Source: Actinomycetota bacterium (lineage in GTDB: Bacteria; Actinomycetota; CADDZG01; WHSQ01). From it: a stretch of 8,281 bases of DNA. Shown piece by piece: positions 6,174-8,281 of this stretch. The stretch spans positions 1 through 8,281 of the forward strand of contig JAHWJK010000072.1 of NCBI GenBank assembly GCA_019348445.1, in the 5' to 3' direction. Each line of letters opens with the position of its first letter. Positions within the stretch are counted from its first letter, which is position 1. The notes under the pieces are model-generated. The model ran no database searches, was not told where the DNA came from, and saw only the letters and a program-made list of their open reading frames with translations. The position numbers and the translations under genes were made by a program.

Positions 6174-6533
6174 TTACCGCTTACCTTCTTTGTGGCGCTT
6201 CAGGTCGACGAGTCGCTCCTGCGACTGGCTCATGAACCTCTTCAGTTTCGCCTCGAAGTCGGGGTCGCGACCCTTCTTCTTCTGCGGGCGGTCCTCGAAC
6301 CCCGGCTTCGCCTGCTTGATAGAGAGGTCGATCTTGCCATCGTCTTTCTGGCCGATCACCTTCACCGTGACGCGGTCGTTCTCCCGGACGTATTCGCGGA
6401 TGTCGCGCACGTAGTTCACGTCGACCTCGGAGATGTGGACCATCCCGCTCTCGCCGGAGTCGAGCTTTACGAACGCTCCGTAGTCGGTGACCTTCTCGAC
6501 GGTCCCTTCGACTACGGCACCTACATCAGCCAA
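6174..6533 (-). CDS. S1 RNA-binding domain protein, YabR/CvfD-like
   Basis: This encodes 119 residues from TTG at 6533 to TAA at 6174-6176. One S1 OB-fold domain occupies about residues 4-75, with the typical GxVEGTVEKVTDYGAFVKL start, the RNA-facing Y18, F21 and H33, and the VKVIGQKDDGKIDLSIK end. A basic tail follows (PQKKKGRD, FEAKLKRFMSQSQERLVDLKR, about 83-113). The whole length, including the tail, resembles the firmicute general stress protein family YabR/CvfD/GSP13 that binds RNA and ribosomes, rather than ribosomal protein S1 or Pnp. AAGGGGGG at 6544-6537 is a strong ribosome-binding site just before the TTG. It sits between FtsB/DivIC and DUF501, where mycobacteria lack a gene; in Bacillus, yabR also follows divIC. 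Likely role: RNA binding affecting translation or mRNA stability. Confidence 0.9.
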   Translation of the reverse strand: MADVGAVVEGTVEKVTDYGAFVKLDSGESGMVHISEVDVNYVRDIREYVRENDRVTVKVIGQKDDGKIDLSIKQAKPGFEDRPQKKKGRDPDFEAKLKRFMSQSQERLVDLKRHKEGKR

Positions 6534-6536
6534 GTT

Positions 6537-6544
6537 CCCCCCTT
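6537..6544 (-). promoter_or_regulatory. Ribosome-binding site for the S1-domain gene
   Basis: On the minus strand AAGGGGGG at 6544-6537 is a strong purine-rich Shine-Dalgarno sequence only three bases before the TTG at 6533. It decides this TTG as the start, which also aligns the protein with the usual N-terminus of the family. The spacing is short. Confidence 0.6.
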
Positions 6545-6572
6545 GGGAAAAGTGATTACGAAATCAGGATAC

Positions 6573-6599
6573 CGCTCGGCGGCGCGTTCGCCACGAGCG
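6573..6599 (-). other. Stem-loop between ftsB and the S1-domain gene
   Basis: CGCTCG (6573-6578) pairs with CGAGCG (6594-6599), and inside it GGCG (6581-6584) pairs with CGCC (6589-6592) around a 4-base loop. This makes ten base pairs with a small asymmetric internal loop. It starts one base past the ftsB TGA (6600-6602) in the longest intergenic gap of the window. No U-run follows on the transcribed strand (GTATCCTGATTTCG), so it is a weak candidate for a factor-independent terminator or attenuator and may instead protect or process the mRNA. Confidence 0.45.
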
Positions 6600-7001
6600 T
6601 CATGGGACACCGACGAACTGCAGGAAACTCTCCAGAAGACCGGGCTCCGGCGGCGGCTGCACCTTCGCCGCCTTCCGACGCTGCGCCTTCTTGCGTGTAT
6701 TGCTGGGCGGCATGACGATGTAGGTCGTTTCTCCGGACCGAACGAGGCCGAGTGCCCGAGCTCGTTGCTCCAGGAAATCCGGATCCTTGAGACGATCGAT
6801 CCGCGCCTCGAGCCTCTCGTTCGACCGTTCGACCTGGTGCAGGTCGTTCGACATCGCGGCCAAGCGCTCGCGCTGTTCGAGGAGCTGCCTCGTCGGCTCG
6901 ATCGCCAGTGCAGCGAACAATCCCACCACGAGAACGACGATGACTATCCGGGAACCGATGCCGAGACGGGGGCCGAGGCGTCCTGCGGTCATCGCCTTCA
7001 C
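6600..7001 (-). CDS. ftsB: FtsB/DivIC septum-formation initiator protein
   Basis: This encodes 133 residues from GTG at 7001 to TGA at 6600-6602. The topology is that of the small bitopic division protein FtsB/DivIC, which with FtsL and FtsQ links the divisome to septal wall synthesis. A short basic cytoplasmic N-terminus is followed by one membrane segment (about 19-34, IVIVVLVVGLFAALAI), a coiled coil (about 37-73, rich in Glu, Arg and Leu), and the family motif DPDFLEQRARALGLVRSGE (73-91) leading into TTYIVMPP. The last 35 residues are a basic, proline-rich tail. The GTG start overlaps the eno stop by GTGA and has GAGGG at 7013-7009, seven bases upstream; an ATG three codons later (6992) is too far from it. 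Location directly after eno matches other actinobacteria. Confidence 0.92.
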   Translation of the reverse strand: MKAMTAGRLGPRLGIGSRIVIVVLVVGLFAALAIEPTRQLLEQRERLAAMSNDLHQVERSNERLEARIDRLKDPDFLEQRARALGLVRSGETTYIVMPPSNTRKKAQRRKAAKVQPPPEPGLLESFLQFVGVP

Positions 7002-8281
7002 TTGGTCACCCTCGAGAACGTCTTGCGTCCCGCGTAACGCGCACTCTCTCCGAGCATGTCTTCGATCCGCAGGAGCTGGTTGTATTTCGCGGTGCGCTCA
7101 CCTCGTGCGGGAGCGCCGGTCTTGATCTGACCCGCGTTCGTACCAACCGCGATGTCTGCCACCGTCGCATCCTCCGTTTCACCGGAACGATGCGAGATAA
7201 CCGTCGTATACGAAGCGCGTTGCGCGATGCGGACGCAGTCGAGCGTTTCGGTAAGACTGCCGATCTGGTTCGGCTTGACGAGGATCGAGTTAGCTGCCCC
7301 CTCCGCGATCCCGCGTTCGAGAACCTCGGGGTTCGTAACGAACAGGTCGTCGCCCACGAGCTGAACGCGATCACCGAGCTCTTCGGTCAACGTCTTCCAC
7401 CCGTCCCAGTCGTCTTCGGCCATCCCGTCTTCGATCGAGACGATCGGATAGGCAGTCGCCCAGTCCCGCCAGAAAGCCACCATGTCGTCACGCGACAACC
7501 TGCGATCCTCGGACGCGAGGACGTAGTCGCCGTTCTCGTAGATCTCGGACGTCGCCGGGTCGAGCGCGATCGCGACGTCGTCGCCCGCTCGGTATCCCGC
7601 TGCTTCGATGGCTTCGATGAGGAGTTCGACGGCTTCGGAGTTTGCTCCGAGATCGGGAGCGAACCCGCCCTCGTCTCCGACGCCGGTCGACAACCCGCGG
7701 TCGTCGAGGATCTTCTTAAGCGAGTGATAGACGTTCGAACCCCATTCGAGCGCCTCCGTGAACGTCCCGGCCCCGATCGGAGCGAGCATGAACTCCTGCA
7801 GGTCGACCGAATTATCGGCGTGCGCACCTCCGTTGAGGACGTTCATCAACGGGACCGGCAAGAGGTGCGCGTCGGGTCCACCCAGATAGCGGAACAACGG
7901 AAGATCGAGTTCCTGCGCGACCGCATGGGCGGTGGCCAACGAGACGCCCAGGATCGCGTTCGCTCCCAGCTTCGACTTGTCGTCGGTGCCGTCGAGGTCG
8001 CGCATCAGCGTGTCGATGCCGCGCTGGTCCAGTGCGTCGTGACCGAGCAGCGCCGGTCCGATCGTCTCGATCACGTTCGAGACCGCGCCTGCCACCCCCT
8101 TGCCGCGGTAACGCTTGTCGCCGTCACGCAGCTCGAGCGCCTCGCCGGCTCCCGTGGATGCACCCGAAGGAACGATCGCTCGCCCGCGCGCGCCCGAATC
8201 GAGCATCACCTCGGCCTCGACCGTCGGGTTCCCCCGCGAATCCAGGACCTCCCGGGCGTGGACGCCCACGATCTCGCTCAT
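6998..8281 (-). CDS. eno: Enolase (phosphopyruvate hydratase)
   Basis: This encodes 427 residues, complete from ATG at 8279-8281 to TGA at 6998-7000. The enzyme interconverts 2-phosphoglycerate and phosphoenolpyruvate in glycolysis and gluconeogenesis, in the cytoplasm. The N-terminal domain has ARE(V)LDSRGNPTVE and the mobile loop SGASTGAGEALELRDGD (39-55). The barrel carries every expected active-site residue: E163 in DLQEFM, E204 in GDEGGFAP, metal ligands D241, E284 (SIEDGMAEDDW) and D311 (VGDDLFVTN), K336 in LVKPNQIG, H364 in ISHRSGETED and K387 in QIKTGAP. The length is normal for bacteria. It is the first gene of the minus-strand series visible here. Its promoter and ribosome-binding site are beyond the right edge. 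The stop overlaps the ftsB start, so the division gene is probably translated from the same mRNA as this highly expressed enzyme. Confidence 0.99.
   Translation of the reverse strand: MSEIVGVHAREVLDSRGNPTVEAEVMLDSGARGRAIVPSGASTGAGEALELRDGDKRYRGKGVAGAVSNVIETIGPALLGHDALDQRGIDTLMRDLDGTDDKSKLGANAILGVSLATAHAVAQELDLPLFRYLGGPDAHLLPVPLMNVLNGGAHADNSVDLQEFMLAPIGAGTFTEALEWGSNVYHSLKKILDDRGLSTGVGDEGGFAPDLGANSEAVELLIEAIEAAGYRAGDDVAIALDPATSEIYENGDYVLASEDRRLSRDDMVAFWRDWATAYPIVSIEDGMAEDDWDGWKTLTEELGDRVQLVGDDLFVTNPEVLERGIAEGAANSILVKPNQIGSLTETLDCVRIAQRASYTTVISHRSGETEDATVADIAVGTNAGQIKTGAPARGERTAKYNQLLRIEDMLGESARYAGRKTFSRVTK
7009..7013 (-). promoter_or_regulatory. Ribosome-binding site for ftsB
   Basis: On the minus strand GAGGG at 7013-7009 stands seven bases before the GTG at 7001, inside the final codons of eno. 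It favours the overlapping GTG over the in-frame ATG at 6992 as the ftsB start. Confidence 0.55.

Noticed and set aside
6573..6599. Calling the stem-loop a definite intrinsic terminator
   Set aside because: No U-run follows on the transcribed strand and co-directional genes continue immediately, so only a stem-loop of uncertain role is reported.
1..8281. CRISPR arrays, insertion sequences or defence islands
   Set aside because: No regularly spaced repeats, transposase or integrase motifs or terminal inverted repeats were seen. Apart from the HNH fragment all genes are chromosomal core or lineage-conserved families.

Overview
The window reads as part of a chromosome from a high-GC member of the Actinomycetota, probably a deep or uncultured lineage. 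Three things support this. The gene order enolase, FtsB/DivIC, DUF501, Ppx/GppA phosphatase is the one known from mycobacteria and streptomycetes. Three families regarded as actinobacterial hallmarks occur in tandem: the MSMEG_4193-type histidine phosphatase, DUF3090, and the SCO1664-type kinase-like protein. The tRNA gene has no encoded CCA. No phage, insertion sequence, plasmid or CRISPR genes are seen.

Left edge (1-304, plus strand): the C-terminal 69 codons of an HNH endonuclease, then, 7 bases later, a complete tRNA-Leu with anticodon UAA. The remainder (333-8281) is a run of ten minus-strand genes with almost no spacing. In transcription order, right to left, they are: enolase (8281-6998), FtsB/DivIC cell-division protein (7001-6600), YabR/CvfD-like S1 RNA-binding protein (6533-6174), DUF501 protein (stop at 5683), Ppx/GppA phosphatase (5683-4766), an acetyl-CoA-synthetase-like acyl-CoA ligase (4756-2816), histidine phosphatase (2819-2202), DUF3090 (2200-1688), SCO1664-like protein (1671-973) and a class I SAM methyltransferase (941-333). 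Four junctions overlap or are one base apart and no gap exceeds 66 bases, so a long operon led by eno is likely. Its promoter would lie beyond base 8281. Possible internal punctuation is a stem-loop at 6573-6599 and an AT-rich direct repeat at 951-980.

The first half is housekeeping: glycolysis, septum formation, RNA binding, and polyphosphate or (p)ppGpp turnover. The second half is the less understood part. An acyl-CoA ligase that appears to lack the acetate-restricting tryptophan is joined by a GTGA overlap to the conserved but functionally unassigned actinobacterial trio (phosphatase, Cys/His-rich protein, PI3/4-kinase-like protein), and a methyltransferase follows. That trio and its partners are the best candidate here for an undescribed system, but nothing in the sequence names its substrate.

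The DUF501 gene has an unusual start. Family-like sequence extends upstream of the first ordinary start codon, with only ATC codons available.
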